A DNA stretch of 64,000 bases from Planctomycetota bacterium (GTDB lineage: Bacteria; Planctomycetota; Planctomycetia; Pirellulales; Lacipirellulaceae). Numbering within the stretch: the stretch's first letter is position 1; each line of letters begins with the position of its first letter. Below, one piece after another: positions 52,520 through 61,840 of this stretch. A program made the translations under genes and the position numbers. The notes beneath the pieces are model-generated. The model worked only from the letters and a program-made list of their open reading frames with translations, searched no databases and was not told the DNA's origin. The DNA is taken from positions 179,683 to 243,682 of the forward strand of contig JAJDED010000011.1 in assembly GCA_029259915.1 (NCBI GenBank), in the 5' to 3' direction.

Positions 52520-54169
52520 TCACGCTATGAGTTTGGGTGATCGAAAAACTTGGCGTCCTCTTCGTGCAGCCAAGGCCGTCAGCGCGGCTAACAGCGATAG
52601 CGCCACCCCGCTCGGCTCGGGTATCGAAGCAATCCGCCAGGCGAGACCGTAATCCCAATCGAAGGGCGCAGGTCCCGCGGCCGTTTCGACGCGGATCTCG
52701 TAGCGGTTGCCAGATATCAAACCGTCAAAGAAGATGTTCTCGGTGTTCTCGGTCGTACTGAGCGAGCTGGCACCCAGAGCGCTAACTACCTGGTTGCCGG
52801 TGACGTCGAATAAAACCAAATTCAAATCGTGCAACGTGGTGTTTGCCGCGCCGCCCGTGAAGCCGGCAACGTCCAAATTCCAAGCCAGCGTGGCATGCAG
52901 AGTATCACCCGAGTTGGCAGCAGTAAAAAAGTACGATCCCCGGTCGTTCGTCGCGCCACCGCCACCGAAATTCGTGTCGTAATCCCAACCCTTGGGAGCA
53001 ATGTCGACACTGCTGCCCCGATCCTGATCGCTATCGTGTTCGCCGGCAGCAAGGATGTTGTAGCTGTGAAAAACGTTTAATTGACCTGCACCAAAGTCGT
53101 TGTCCAGATTATTGCTGGCATCGATCGCATAGGTGGTCAAGTCCGCACCGCGAACATTATCAACCGCCCGGTCGGCACCGGCCATCAACACAGCCTTGAT
53201 CACTTCGGAAGTTTCTGCATGGTTGATCGTTCGAGTGCGATTGGTGATCGTGCCGTTGGACAGGCTGGCGTTTTGGCCCGTTTCCAACAAAAGCGCACTC
53301 GCGGCCGAAACCATGGGGACGGCGCTGCTGGTCTGAGTAGCAACGTTGCTAGAGGTGAAGCCCGGGGTAACAAGTGTCGGGGCAATGCGACCGGAAGTGT
53401 AGGTGCTGTCGACGGCCAACGTCCCCGTCAAATGGTTGCCATTTGTCAGTCCCACTGAGATATCGTTGAACGCAGTTTTCAACAGGCCACTGTCGGAGTT
53501 GGCAAACCCGTTCTGGATACCGACCACATTCAAGAAGTCGTCCTGCTCTACTACAAAATCGAGCCGGCGCAACACTTCGCCATTTACCGTGGCAGGGCTG
53601 AGGTCGCCGACCCAACTATGATTGGCAATTCGCGTCGATGTCGTGTCGGGAGCACTAGCCGAAAGAGTATTCAAGAATCCGGAAGGATGCGCGGAAAGCG
53701 AGGCCACGTTGATTTGAAACCCTAACCAATGTATGGCTTCAAAGTTATCAATCGTGTTGATGCCAGGGGCGATCGAAAAGTTGTTTCCATAGAAATTAAG
53801 GCCGACTCCGCTGGCATGGTTGGAAATACCCGCGGATCCTTGTGTGACACCCCCGTTGAGAGTGACATTGGTAAACGTCTTGCCAGAAAATTCTGGACTC
53901 CCGGCATCGGGGATATAGTTGCCCGCTTGCGCTCCACCCGCTTGGGCTTCGATATGCTGCACGGCAATCCCGGCTCCCGTTGGGATGCCAGCCCCTAGCT
54001 GGGACTGCAATTCGGGAAAGCCGATCAAGTCTTTGTAAGTTGCTTGAGCAGAATTTGGACTAAATAGAATAAAGGCTACGAACACAAACACACCCAGGGA
54101 ACGCCGACAAGCGATCCCTGCGCGCAACCCTGCCGATAGGCAGAGGTGCAACTGGTTTTCAATGAGCAT
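52520..54169 (-). CDS. PEP-CTERM protein resembling a degenerate subtilase
   Basis: A 549-residue protein with a signal peptide (SLGVFVFVAFILFSPNSAQA) and a C-terminal PEP-CTERM tag (ASIPEPSGVALSLLAALTAL, then AARRGR). The middle resembles the S8 order: GAGIAVQHIEA (where VAVIDTG is usual), NHASGVGLNFYG (for HGTHVAG), NHSWVGD (oxyanion Asn region) and TSSAVPMVSAASALLL (for GTSMAAPHVAGAAALL). The catalytic Asp appears lost and the His block is altered, while Ser is kept. It is exported and cleaved from its tag by an exosortase; activity is doubtful. GGAGGG precedes the ATG. Confidence 0.7.
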   Translation of the reverse strand: MLIENQLHLCLSAGLRAGIACRRSLGVFVFVAFILFSPNSAQATYKDLIGFPELQSQLGAGIPTGAGIAVQHIEAQAGGAQAGNYIPDAGSPEFSGKTFTNVTLNGGVTQGSAGISNHASGVGLNFYGNNFSIAPGINTIDNFEAIHWLGFQINVASLSAHPSGFLNTLSASAPDTTSTRIANHSWVGDLSPATVNGEVLRRLDFVVEQDDFLNVVGIQNGFANSDSGLLKTAFNDISVGLTNGNHLTGTLAVDSTYTSGRIAPTLVTPGFTSSNVATQTSSAVPMVSAASALLLETGQNASLSNGTITNRTRTINHAETSEVIKAVLMAGADRAVDNVRGADLTTYAIDASNNLDNDFGAGQLNVFHSYNILAAGEHDSDQDRGSSVDIAPKGWDYDTNFGGGGATNDRGSYFFTAANSGDTLHATLAWNLDVAGFTGGAANTTLHDLNLVLFDVTGNQVVSALGASSLSTTENTENIFFDGLISGNRYEIRVETAAGPAPFDWDYGLAWRIASIPEPSGVALSLLAALTALAARRGRQVFRSPKLIA

Positions 54170-54454
54170 TAGTTCCCTCCGGCATCGTTGTCGATCTATA
54201 AAGAGTATTCATGATATCACAATACGCAAGGTTTTTCCAGCGAATGTTAGAGACAGAAAATCCGGAAAAATAGGCATAATCCGGACGAAATGTCTGCGAG
54301 AATGACTCGGTGAGGCAATCCGTGTGAGGCTCTTGATTGGGAGTGCTGTAAAAAAGCAGCCTTACGGTGACCCTGGCAGCTCCTCTTTTCCGTTTGAATG
54401 AAGTCATTAAATGTTTTCACTCTGAGTTCGTGTCCAACAGGTAGATAGCTACTG

Positions 54455-55045
54455 ATGTCTAAAAAAACGCGTACGTTTATCGCTGTTGAAGTAGTCGACG
54501 AAGTACATGCCCGTGCCTTGCAAGCCATCGAGTTGCTTCGCGCCGGAGCAGAAAATGTTAAGTGGGTCGAACCTGAAAACTTGCATTGGACGTTGCATTT
54601 TTTGGGCGATCTTTCCGACGTCGAAATGGCGGAAGTTTGCCGAATGGTCGGCAAGGTTTCAGAACGGCACAAACCGTTTGCGATTAGTGCGAAGGGAATT
54701 GGCGCCTTTCCCAAGGTAGAACGTCCTCGCGCAATGTGGCTTGGCGCGGCAGACGGCAGCAAAAACTTTTGCGCGTTGCACGAAGACCTTGCCGAAGAGA
54801 TGGGCCAGTTAGGTTTCCGTGGCGAAAGTCGACGGTTTGTTCCCCACCTCACGCTCGGACGAGTGGGCCGAGGTAGCCACGGCGGAACGCGTCTCGCCGA
54901 GCAAGTGGCCCAATTGGCAGACTTTGACGGTGGGGCAATGTTTGTCGACCAGGTCACCGTTTACGCCAGCATCCCCAGCCGCGAAGGCCCCACTTATCAC
55001 GTCTTGTCGCATGCTCATCTTTCGGACGGTTCGAAAACTCCGTGA
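54455..55045 (+). CDS. thpR: RNA 2',3'-cyclic phosphodiesterase
   Basis: A 196-residue 2H phosphoesterase of the ThpR/LigT family, with the two catalytic HxTx motifs HWTLHFLG and HLTLGRVG. The start KKTRTFIAVEVVDEVHARAL and RGIGAFP-like block (AKGIGAFPKVERPRAMWLGA) are standard. It opens 2',3'-cyclic phosphates in RNA ends. The ATG at 54455 is the first in frame. Confidence 0.92.
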   Translation: MSKKTRTFIAVEVVDEVHARALQAIELLRAGAENVKWVEPENLHWTLHFLGDLSDVEMAEVCRMVGKVSERHKPFAISAKGIGAFPKVERPRAMWLGAADGSKNFCALHEDLAEEMGQLGFRGESRRFVPHLTLGRVGRGSHGGTRLAEQVAQLADFDGGAMFVDQVTVYASIPSREGPTYHVLSHAHLSDGSKTP

Positions 55046-55222
55046 ACTTGCTCACAACGCCTTCGGAATAATCGATACGACCGTTGCTAGCAACAGACTC
55101 TTTTGTGCATGATGTCTCGAACGACTGATTTGCGTAAAGAGTTGTCACCGATCAAAAATAGGTAAGTGGTAAACCACTACGGAAAAGATATGTTACACGC
55201 CTATCCAGGGAGGGAGCTGGCG

Positions 55223-56674
55223 ATGGAAAAGTTCTGCACGGCATTATTTACACTCTATCTGTGTGCTTCGGCTTGTACTTCTTTAGCGGAAGAGCCGTTG
55301 GAGGAGTTGATCGGTGATGTAGCCGAGTACTGGTCACCGTCGGAGGACGGGCAATCTGCAGACCAGCCGATTGATATTTCCACAAGCGTGTTGGGGGAAG
55401 TCACACCAGCCCAAATGCTCGCCCCACAGCGTCAACTCTCGACGCGGGTCGCCCAACGCCAACGCCGGACAAGTGCCACGGCTGCATCGTCAGGTATGGC
55501 GAGTGTTCCGTTCATGATCGGCGATACCGGGGCGGGCACCTGCATGTCTTTCAGCGGGCTATTGGATGTCGAGCTCTCTCACCCAACGCTAGCTTGCAGC
55601 CGGTTGAACATTTCGGAAAACAATTCTCCGCTGCCGACCGATCGCCTGTTCTTCAGTTACCGGCATTTCCACAATGCCACCTCGACGCGGTTCTTTCAAT
55701 TCGAGCAGGATTTTGATGTCGATCGGTACACGTTGGGTGGAGAAAAAACCTTTTGGGACGGCATGATGTCGTTCGAGATACGACTTCCGCTGGAAAACCG
55801 ACTGACTTCGCAGCCGTTTACGTACGACGTTCTTGATCCACCTTTCTTTCTCAATCCAGCCCAGTTCCCCCCCGGTTTTGCTCCTATAGGGGGCGGCACT
55901 CGCGGGGAATTGGGAAATGTTTCGCTGGTTCTCAAAGCACTACTTTACGAGCGGTGCAATACGGCGATTTCCGCGGGACTGGGAGTCACCCTTCCAACGG
56001 CTCAGGATGTCGATTATCTGATCACTACGGACGATACGCTTATCTTTCCTTCGCTACCTGGTGTATCTGCTAATTCCAGTGTTCTGTTGGATGTGTTTGC
56101 ATCCAACGAGACTGTTTATCTTGCTCCCTTTTTGGCCTGGCTGAACCGGCCCAATTCGCGGTTTTTCCATCAGGGATTCTTGCAAGTGGAAGTCGCGGCG
56201 AATCCCTCCTCCATGGTGGTTGCCGGTGACGGGCTGAACGACTTCTTCTTCAACAACGTCTTCGTGGGCACCTTGGATTGGATTACCCCGTTTCCCACGG
56301 GCCGCACGAATTTGTTTGCCCAAACATTGATGCGATTGAATCTCGGTTGGGGATACACCGTGCTCGACAACCCTCGGGCAGATTTTCTACAACAGCTCAC
56401 GGCCATGTTCGAGGTGCATTACACCACGACGCTCCAGGATGCTAAAATCAGTTCGATCCCTGTCACGGTCCAGGGCTCGCTGGGCTCGATTCCGGTCCAA
56501 TCGATCGATTTTGGCAACAGGCTCAACCGCGTTGACATTGTCAACATGGTGCTTGGTCTATCGGCAAAGACAGGAAACTGGATCTTTACCAATGGCGTGA
56601 CGGTTCCTCTGTCTTCCAGCGAAGAGCGACCGTTCGACTTTGAATACAATTTGCAAGTTCAGCGCCCCTTCTAA
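55223..56674 (+). CDS. Secreted outer-membrane-type beta-rich protein
   Basis: A 483-residue protein. After a signal peptide (FCTALFTLYLCASACTSLA) and a linker of about 100 residues there is a beta-rich region: SYRHFHNATSTRFFQFEQDFDVDRYTLGGEKTFW, MMSFEIRLPLENRL, LGNVSLVLKALLYERCNTAISAGLGVTLPT. The C-terminal strand is FDFEYNLQVQRPF, with an aromatic last residue, as outer-membrane barrels have. No family name can be given with certainty. The ATG at 55223 follows GGGAGGGAG. A good terminator follows the stop. Confidence 0.7.
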   Translation: MEKFCTALFTLYLCASACTSLAEEPLEELIGDVAEYWSPSEDGQSADQPIDISTSVLGEVTPAQMLAPQRQLSTRVAQRQRRTSATAASSGMASVPFMIGDTGAGTCMSFSGLLDVELSHPTLACSRLNISENNSPLPTDRLFFSYRHFHNATSTRFFQFEQDFDVDRYTLGGEKTFWDGMMSFEIRLPLENRLTSQPFTYDVLDPPFFLNPAQFPPGFAPIGGGTRGELGNVSLVLKALLYERCNTAISAGLGVTLPTAQDVDYLITTDDTLIFPSLPGVSANSSVLLDVFASNETVYLAPFLAWLNRPNSRFFHQGFLQVEVAANPSSMVVAGDGLNDFFFNNVFVGTLDWITPFPTGRTNLFAQTLMRLNLGWGYTVLDNPRADFLQQLTAMFEVHYTTTLQDAKISSIPVTVQGSLGSIPVQSIDFGNRLNRVDIVNMVLGLSAKTGNWIFTNGVTVPLSSSEERPFDFEYNLQVQRPF

Positions 56675-56701
56675 GTGGAAATTGAGTTTTCATTGACTCG
56701 C

Positions 56702-56735
56702 AAAGGCCCAGGGGTGCATCCCCTGGGCCTTTTTT
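56702..56735 (+). terminator. Rho-independent terminator
   Basis: AGGCCCAGGGG (56704-56714) pairs with CCCCTGGGCCT (56720-56730), followed by a run of T. It lies 27 bp after the outer-membrane-protein gene. Confidence 0.9.
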
Positions 56736-56857
56736 GACGGACATGCAAGAAGTCCCGTCGAATCACCTTTCACTCGCGCTCCTCTCTTCGTAAACTACAA
56801 TAGCACAGCGCATTGGCGTTGGAGTGTGTCAGCTTTTCTTCAATTCGAGCAGGGTCT

Positions 56858-59614
56858 ATGTCCACTGCATCTGCAGATCGGAATCTGCTATTCGGCGTCC
56901 TCGCGGTGCAGCTTGACTTTGTGTCGCGCGACGATTTGATTGCCGCCACGAGCCGTTGGGTTCTTCACAAAGAACAGCCACTCAGCTCGGTGTTCGTCGA
57001 AATGGAGATGATCGACGCGCAGGAATCAAAACTGATCGAAGGGGTTGTGCAAAAACATCTGGATCGCAACAACGACGATCCTCGGCAAAGCCTGCAATCG
57101 ATCGAAGCATTCGAAGCGGTGCGTTCGACGCTTGGCAATTTGGACGATGCCGAGATTCGCGCGACGATCGAGCATAGTACGCTTGGACTACCGCCGCACG
57201 ATCCTTATAGCACCCAAGGTCCCAGCCCCACGGAATCTGCCGAGTTGCATGGGAGATACACTATCCTACGCTTGCACCAAAAGGGTGGCTTGGGACGTGT
57301 GTCGATTGCCATGGACGAAGAGTTGAACCGTGAAATCGCGCTGAAAGAAATTCTGCCGACCCACGCGGATAACGAAGAAAACCGTGACCGCTTCGTCCGC
57401 GAGGCGGAGATTACTGGCGCACTGGAGCATCCCGGCGTGGTGCCCGTATATAGCCTGGGGCAATTCGGCGATGGGCGTCCGTACTATGCAATGCGGTTTA
57501 TTCGGGGCGTCAATCTGCAGGTCGCTCTGGAAGATTACCACAACGACCCCGCAAGTGCTGCGGACAAGCAATTACGTTTTCGTCAATTGGTGGTGAAAAT
57601 CATTCACGTCTGTCAGGCAATCGAGTACGCCCATAGCCGGGGAGTCATCCACCGAGACCTGAAGCCGGGCAACATCATGCTGGGCGACTATGGCGAAACG
57701 TTGGTGGTCGATTGGGGATTGGCGAAAACCACGGGCGAAGGTTTTGAAACCGATGTTCTGACAACTCCACCGCTCTATCCATCGAAACGCGTATCGTCGA
57801 CCAGCACACAAATCGGTCGTGTTGTCGGCACGCCCGCCTACATGAGCCCAGAGCAAGCTGCCGGTCGGCTCGACGCTTTGGGGCCTTGCAGCGATATTTA
57901 TAGTCTGGGGGCGACGCTATATCACCTGCTCACCGGGAAGGTTGCTTTTTCCGGCGCCGAAGACGAAGTGCTTGGCAACGTGCAGATGGGCCGGTTCCCT
58001 CACCCTCGGGCCATCAATCCGGATGTCCCCCGTGCCTTAGAAGCGATTTGCCTGAAAGCGATGGCACGATTGCCTGAACATCGCTATGACTCGGCACGCG
58101 AATTGGCGGACGACATCGAGCGCTACATGGCCGACGCGCACGTCTTGGCCTATGAGGAGCCGCTCCCTGCGCGCGCATGGCGGTGGATTCGCAATCACAA
58201 ACCGTTGGTGATTAGTTCCGCCGCGGCGCTCACCGTAGCAGTTACGGCTTTGTCGATAGGCGTGGTGTTGCTGAGCGCGGCGAATGTTCGCGAGCGCACC
58301 GCACGCGAACGTGCCGTGGAAAATTTTGACGAAGCTACCCGACAACGCGAATTGGCAGAGCGGAATTTCGAATTGGCTCGTAGCGCTGTCCACGATTACT
58401 ACATCACCGTGAGCGAAGATACGCTGCTGATGCAGCCTGGCATGCAGGGGCTGCGCGAGGATTTGTTGCGACAGGCGTTGGTCTACTATCAAAGCTTTCT
58501 CAAACAACGGCAAGACGACCCTTCGCTCCGAAAAGAAGTGGCCGAAGCCCACTATTTCGCAGGCAAGATTACACAAACCATCGAATCCCCCGCCAAAGCG
58601 CTCCCCCATTTCCGTCGCGCTGCCGAATTGCAGCAGCAACTGATGACCGCCGATCCGGCTGCAAAAGAACCAGTACGCGGCTACGGCCAGGCACTCAACG
58701 CGATTGGAGCTGCACAACTTCGGCTCAACAAATTCGACGATGCCCTAAAAAGTTTTCAGCAGGCCGCCGACGTCCGCGAGAAATTGGCCAGTGCCGATTC
58801 GACGGACGTGGAAGCCGCGCGGACGTTGGCCAACAGCGTGATGAATATCGGCAGTGTCCACCTTGCACAGCACAATTACGAAGAGGCAATTCCCGCGCTG
58901 GAGCGAGCGCAAATGATCCGCATGGCGCATATCGATCAAGTCGAAAACGCCGACCCGCTGTTGCGACGTGACCTGGGGATGGGGTACTACCAGCTGGCAC
59001 TTCTGAGATTGTCGCTTGGCAGTACCACACTGGCCGAAAACAATTTCCTCACAGCCGTCGATGCCTTCGAGAGCTTGTTGGAGCTTGATCCCGAAGACAT
59101 GAACTACCAACGGTATCTCGCGGCATGCCTGCGAATGTTGGGCGACCTGAACGCAGGGAAAGGACACGACAAGGCGATCACATTTTATCGCCAAGCTGAG
59201 GATTTGCTCGAAAAAATTTACCGCCGCAATCCGGACGTCCTCGATTTTGCCGCCGATTTGGCAGGCGTCTACCTGAACCTGGGCAAACAGCTCCAACAAC
59301 GTGGAGAATTGGAAGCCGCACTCGAGTCGCTAGAAAAATCTGCCCACGTACTCAGCCAACTTACCGCCAGCGCGGGATTAGTCCCCCGCTATCGTCTTGA
59401 CCTTGGCATCGCACTGCGCGAGGCTGGCAAAACACTCGCCGAAATCGGCAATCTCGATGAGGCCGCAAACCGTCTCGGCGAATCCCGCGCCGCGCTCTCA
59501 CAACTTGTAAGCGGCTATCCAACCAACGAACGATACACCGCCGAGTTGGCCCTGACCATCGATGCCCAAGCAGGCCTGAAAGAAAAGACCGAGGAGGAGC
59601 CTGCGGCGGAATAG
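56858..59614 (+). CDS. Hanks-type Ser/Thr protein kinase with TPR domain
   Basis: A 918-residue membrane kinase. After about 130 N-terminal residues come the kinase lobes: HQKGGLGRVSIAMDEELNREIALKEI (loop and ATP Lys), VIHRDLKPGNIMLGDYG (catalytic Asp), VVDWGLAK (in place of DFG) and GTPAYMSPEQAAG. A membrane span at about residues 447-470 (SAAALTVAVTALSIGVVLL) leads to at least four TPR units in the extracytoplasmic half. The H-x-K-G-G-L-G loop and DWG are usual in this phylum's kinases. The natural opponent is a PP2C phosphatase such as the one at 33.8 kb. Start at ATG 56858, after CAGGG. Confidence 0.9.
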   Translation: MSTASADRNLLFGVLAVQLDFVSRDDLIAATSRWVLHKEQPLSSVFVEMEMIDAQESKLIEGVVQKHLDRNNDDPRQSLQSIEAFEAVRSTLGNLDDAEIRATIEHSTLGLPPHDPYSTQGPSPTESAELHGRYTILRLHQKGGLGRVSIAMDEELNREIALKEILPTHADNEENRDRFVREAEITGALEHPGVVPVYSLGQFGDGRPYYAMRFIRGVNLQVALEDYHNDPASAADKQLRFRQLVVKIIHVCQAIEYAHSRGVIHRDLKPGNIMLGDYGETLVVDWGLAKTTGEGFETDVLTTPPLYPSKRVSSTSTQIGRVVGTPAYMSPEQAAGRLDALGPCSDIYSLGATLYHLLTGKVAFSGAEDEVLGNVQMGRFPHPRAINPDVPRALEAICLKAMARLPEHRYDSARELADDIERYMADAHVLAYEEPLPARAWRWIRNHKPLVISSAAALTVAVTALSIGVVLLSAANVRERTARERAVENFDEATRQRELAERNFELARSAVHDYYITVSEDTLLMQPGMQGLREDLLRQALVYYQSFLKQRQDDPSLRKEVAEAHYFAGKITQTIESPAKALPHFRRAAELQQQLMTADPAAKEPVRGYGQALNAIGAAQLRLNKFDDALKSFQQAADVREKLASADSTDVEAARTLANSVMNIGSVHLAQHNYEEAIPALERAQMIRMAHIDQVENADPLLRRDLGMGYYQLALLRLSLGSTTLAENNFLTAVDAFESLLELDPEDMNYQRYLAACLRMLGDLNAGKGHDKAITFYRQAEDLLEKIYRRNPDVLDFAADLAGVYLNLGKQLQQRGELEAALESLEKSAHVLSQLTASAGLVPRYRLDLGIALREAGKTLAEIGNLDEAANRLGESRAALSQLVSGYPTNERYTAELALTIDAQAGLKEKTEEEPAAE

Positions 59615-59995
59615 ATGAGTAATGAGGACAGGTCAAGCCGGCAGCGACAGACAAGCAAGCCGCGATATATCCGTCGGCACCCCCGCAAGATTAGGCGAAT
59701 CAGAACCAGTCGGGCTGACAGGAATTGAACCTGCGGCCTCTGCGTCCCGGACGCGGGGGTTTATCGGCATTAAAACACGTAAAACTCTTGCCTTCCAGTG
59801 ATTATGGCGATCTTAATCTCTGCCTAACCTGCCAGTATTGACGCTATACCGTGCATTATCAGTCCTTTCTAATCTTTGCAATCCTTGGTGTGGTTGAAGC
59901 GAGGTTCAAATACCTCAAGTCTTCTTCCAAAGATTTGTCAAAAGAGTGCAATACGAGCGTGAGCCTCCACCCCGCAACTCTAAAAGAAGCTACGT
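59615..59995. other. Intergenic region holding a tRNA fragment
   Basis: About 380 bp without a credible gene. The left part contains the tRNA-Pro 3' fragment (59710-59756). The right part (59757-59995) is AT-richer, with no ORF I trust and no repeat of the window's families. Confidence 0.4.
59710..59756 (-). other. 3' half of a tRNA-Pro(CGG) gene, possible attachment site
   Basis: On the minus strand the anticodon arm (CCGCG-TCCGGGA-CGCAG), a 5-nt variable loop, the T arm (GCAGG-TTCAATT-CCTGT), the acceptor 3' strand CAGCCCG and discriminator A follow in correct order and spacing. CGG with a G after it is typical of tRNA-Pro. The 5' half is absent: no CGGGCTG acceptor strand or D arm lies upstream. 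No U is at position 33. This is the arrangement left when an element integrates at a tRNA gene. Confidence 0.65.
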
Positions 59996-60760
59996 CTATC
60001 TTCCCCGGCTGCGTCTCCAAGAGCAGAGCCCGAGCGAGGCAAATCCAATAAGCATTAAACTCGTGGGCTCAGGAACAGGCACGACGCGGAAGAAGTTGGT
60101 GCTGCTCATTCGATCGCCAGCTGTGAGCGAGAACTCAGCAACAATGTTGATTGTCGCAAGTGCCGGTCCACTTGGCAAAGTTGACGGGAGGCCAAGGCTT
60201 GTCGCCGCCACATTCGTGTCTCCAGCAGGTGGACCTGCGATTAAGGAGAACGGATCGCTAAAGAGTGGCAGTACCGTACTACCGTCAATCTGGCCGCTAA
60301 AATAAGACTTACCCGCAAGCGCCCCTACGGTGGCCGATCCGCTGAAGTTGGCGTCTGTCACCGTGATGCCTGTTGAGCCCCCATGCAATGTTGCACCTGG
60401 AATCGGAACAATGGGCACCGACACAGAAAACACGAAGTTGACGGTAAACCCCATGTTGTTCTGGACCTGAAATCCAAGACTTGTGAACGGGTCGATGTCG
60501 CCTTCTACGTCGAGATCCAATAAGTCCCAACGTCCCAAGGCATCGCTATAAGTTGCATCGACAAGCGAAAAGGTGTCGTCTGGATTTACGGCGATAGGAA
60601 AGGACGTTCCCCCCACCAACGCTCCAGAAGTGGGATTGAAGGCTTGTGCATTGACCATGACTGCTGCGATGCTTGGAGCGCTAGGCAGCAACAGCAAAGA
60701 GAGGCCGAGGAGAAGAAGCACCGTCTTATAATGAGTTTTCAAGGTTAGCCTAAGATCCAT
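59996..60760 (-). CDS. PEP-CTERM sorted exported protein
   Basis: A 254-residue protein with a signal peptide (TVLLLLGLSLLLLPSAPSIAA), a beta-rich body with repeated Gly/Ser/Thr strands, and a C-terminal sorting tag of VPEPTSLMLIGFASLGLC followed by SWRRSRGR. It is an exosortase substrate of unknown function, probably displayed or shed outside the cell. No exosortase gene is in the window. It lies next to the tRNA fragment in the possible island. Confidence 0.82.
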   Translation of the reverse strand: MDLRLTLKTHYKTVLLLLGLSLLLLPSAPSIAAVMVNAQAFNPTSGALVGGTSFPIAVNPDDTFSLVDATYSDALGRWDLLDLDVEGDIDPFTSLGFQVQNNMGFTVNFVFSVSVPIVPIPGATLHGGSTGITVTDANFSGSATVGALAGKSYFSGQIDGSTVLPLFSDPFSLIAGPPAGDTNVAATSLGLPSTLPSGPALATINIVAEFSLTAGDRMSSTNFFRVVPVPEPTSLMLIGFASLGLCSWRRSRGR

Positions 60761-61036
60761 TAGTCACTTCCCCTCTTGCCCGGCCCACAATTACTGGCCA
60801 GCGCACCTTATGTGATGTATTTGTGTGAATTTCACGAAGTAAACAAAGCGCCAACTCAGCCGCCAATCTCAAAATATGCAGCATGAGCGGCCAACTAGCT
60901 GTCTCGATAGAATAAACACGTGCTGAGCGAATCGATTCCTTGCAACTTTTTCGACTATAAGCGGTTTTTTTAAAACAAATTCACAACTGCCGAAAAAAAG
61001 AGCCTATTTTCAGATAATTCACTAGGTGTCGTCCTC

Positions 61037-61840
61037 TCACTCTCCGTTTGTACCCGCCTTCAGGGGGACAAGATGTTCGATGACCCGGGAGGAGTCAAAA
61101 GGTGTAACCTCATAGAACACCAGGCCGTCCCTAGCCACTCGGTAGACCTTGAAACCGCTCGTTTCATTTTGCATAGCGTTCGGCACATCGTTAGCTAAAC
61201 GATCGACAAAAACCATGACCGGCTTGCCTTCGACTCGGCATAGCATCGCAGTAGTGTCACGGCTCAATCCTCCCGCGTAAGAAAGCCCCAGCATCCGACT
61301 CCCTTCGGGGAGCACCGTAAGGCGCAGTGCTTGACCCTGACGCCGCAAATATGTTGCCGCAAAATGGTCTTCCTCGTGGCACTCGTAGTAAGGCTCAAAA
61401 CCGCTGTCAAGAACCTCCTGGTAAACCGCTGCAACTGGTCTGGGCTGGAAGAAGGGAGTTTCGATCGTGTTGTTCCGCAAGTGCCAAACGACCATGATCC
61501 AGGCTACCATTGCTGCCAAACCAACAATGGCTACTTGCATCGTTCTGCTTAAGCTCCGAGGCGGCAAAACGAGACTGGGGCTTGCTTTGCTCTCTATTGA
61601 AGGCTGAGACGTGGGCGAAGAACGTTCCTGGAGTTCCCTCAGCTGCGAAGCGGAAATCTGCTCCAGTGGGAACGATCGTTCTAAAGAAGCGTTGATTTGT
61701 GCCTGTAGTTGAATTTCCTTTTCAATGTCCGGATGAGCACGGAGCCTGGCCTCAAACGCTTCTCGTTCTTCGGGCTTCATAAGCCCGTCGAGATAAGCGT
61801 CGACCTGTTCTTCGGTGATTGGTTTAGGCTCGTAGGTCAT
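61037..61840 (-). CDS. Membrane anti-sigma factor-like protein
   Basis: A 267-residue single-span protein. The cytoplasmic part (ITEEQVDAYLDGLMKPEEREAFEARLRAHPDIEKEIQLQAQINASLERSF) has the layout of anti-sigma/zf-HC2-like domains with no zinc ligands. A membrane span (VAIVGLAAMVAWIMVVWHL) and a C-terminal sensor domain follow. The ATG overlaps the ECF sigma gene's stop (61837-61840), the standard sigma/anti-sigma order. I infer that it holds the sigma factor at the membrane. Confidence 0.75.
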   Translation of the reverse strand: MTYEPKPITEEQVDAYLDGLMKPEEREAFEARLRAHPDIEKEIQLQAQINASLERSFPLEQISASQLRELQERSSPTSQPSIESKASPSLVLPPRSLSRTMQVAIVGLAAMVAWIMVVWHLRNNTIETPFFQPRPVAAVYQEVLDSGFEPYYECHEEDHFAATYLRRQGQALRLTVLPEGSRMLGLSYAGGLSRDTTAMLCRVEGKPVMVFVDRLANDVPNAMQNETSGFKVYRVARDGLVFYEVTPFDSSRVIEHLVPLKAGTNGE

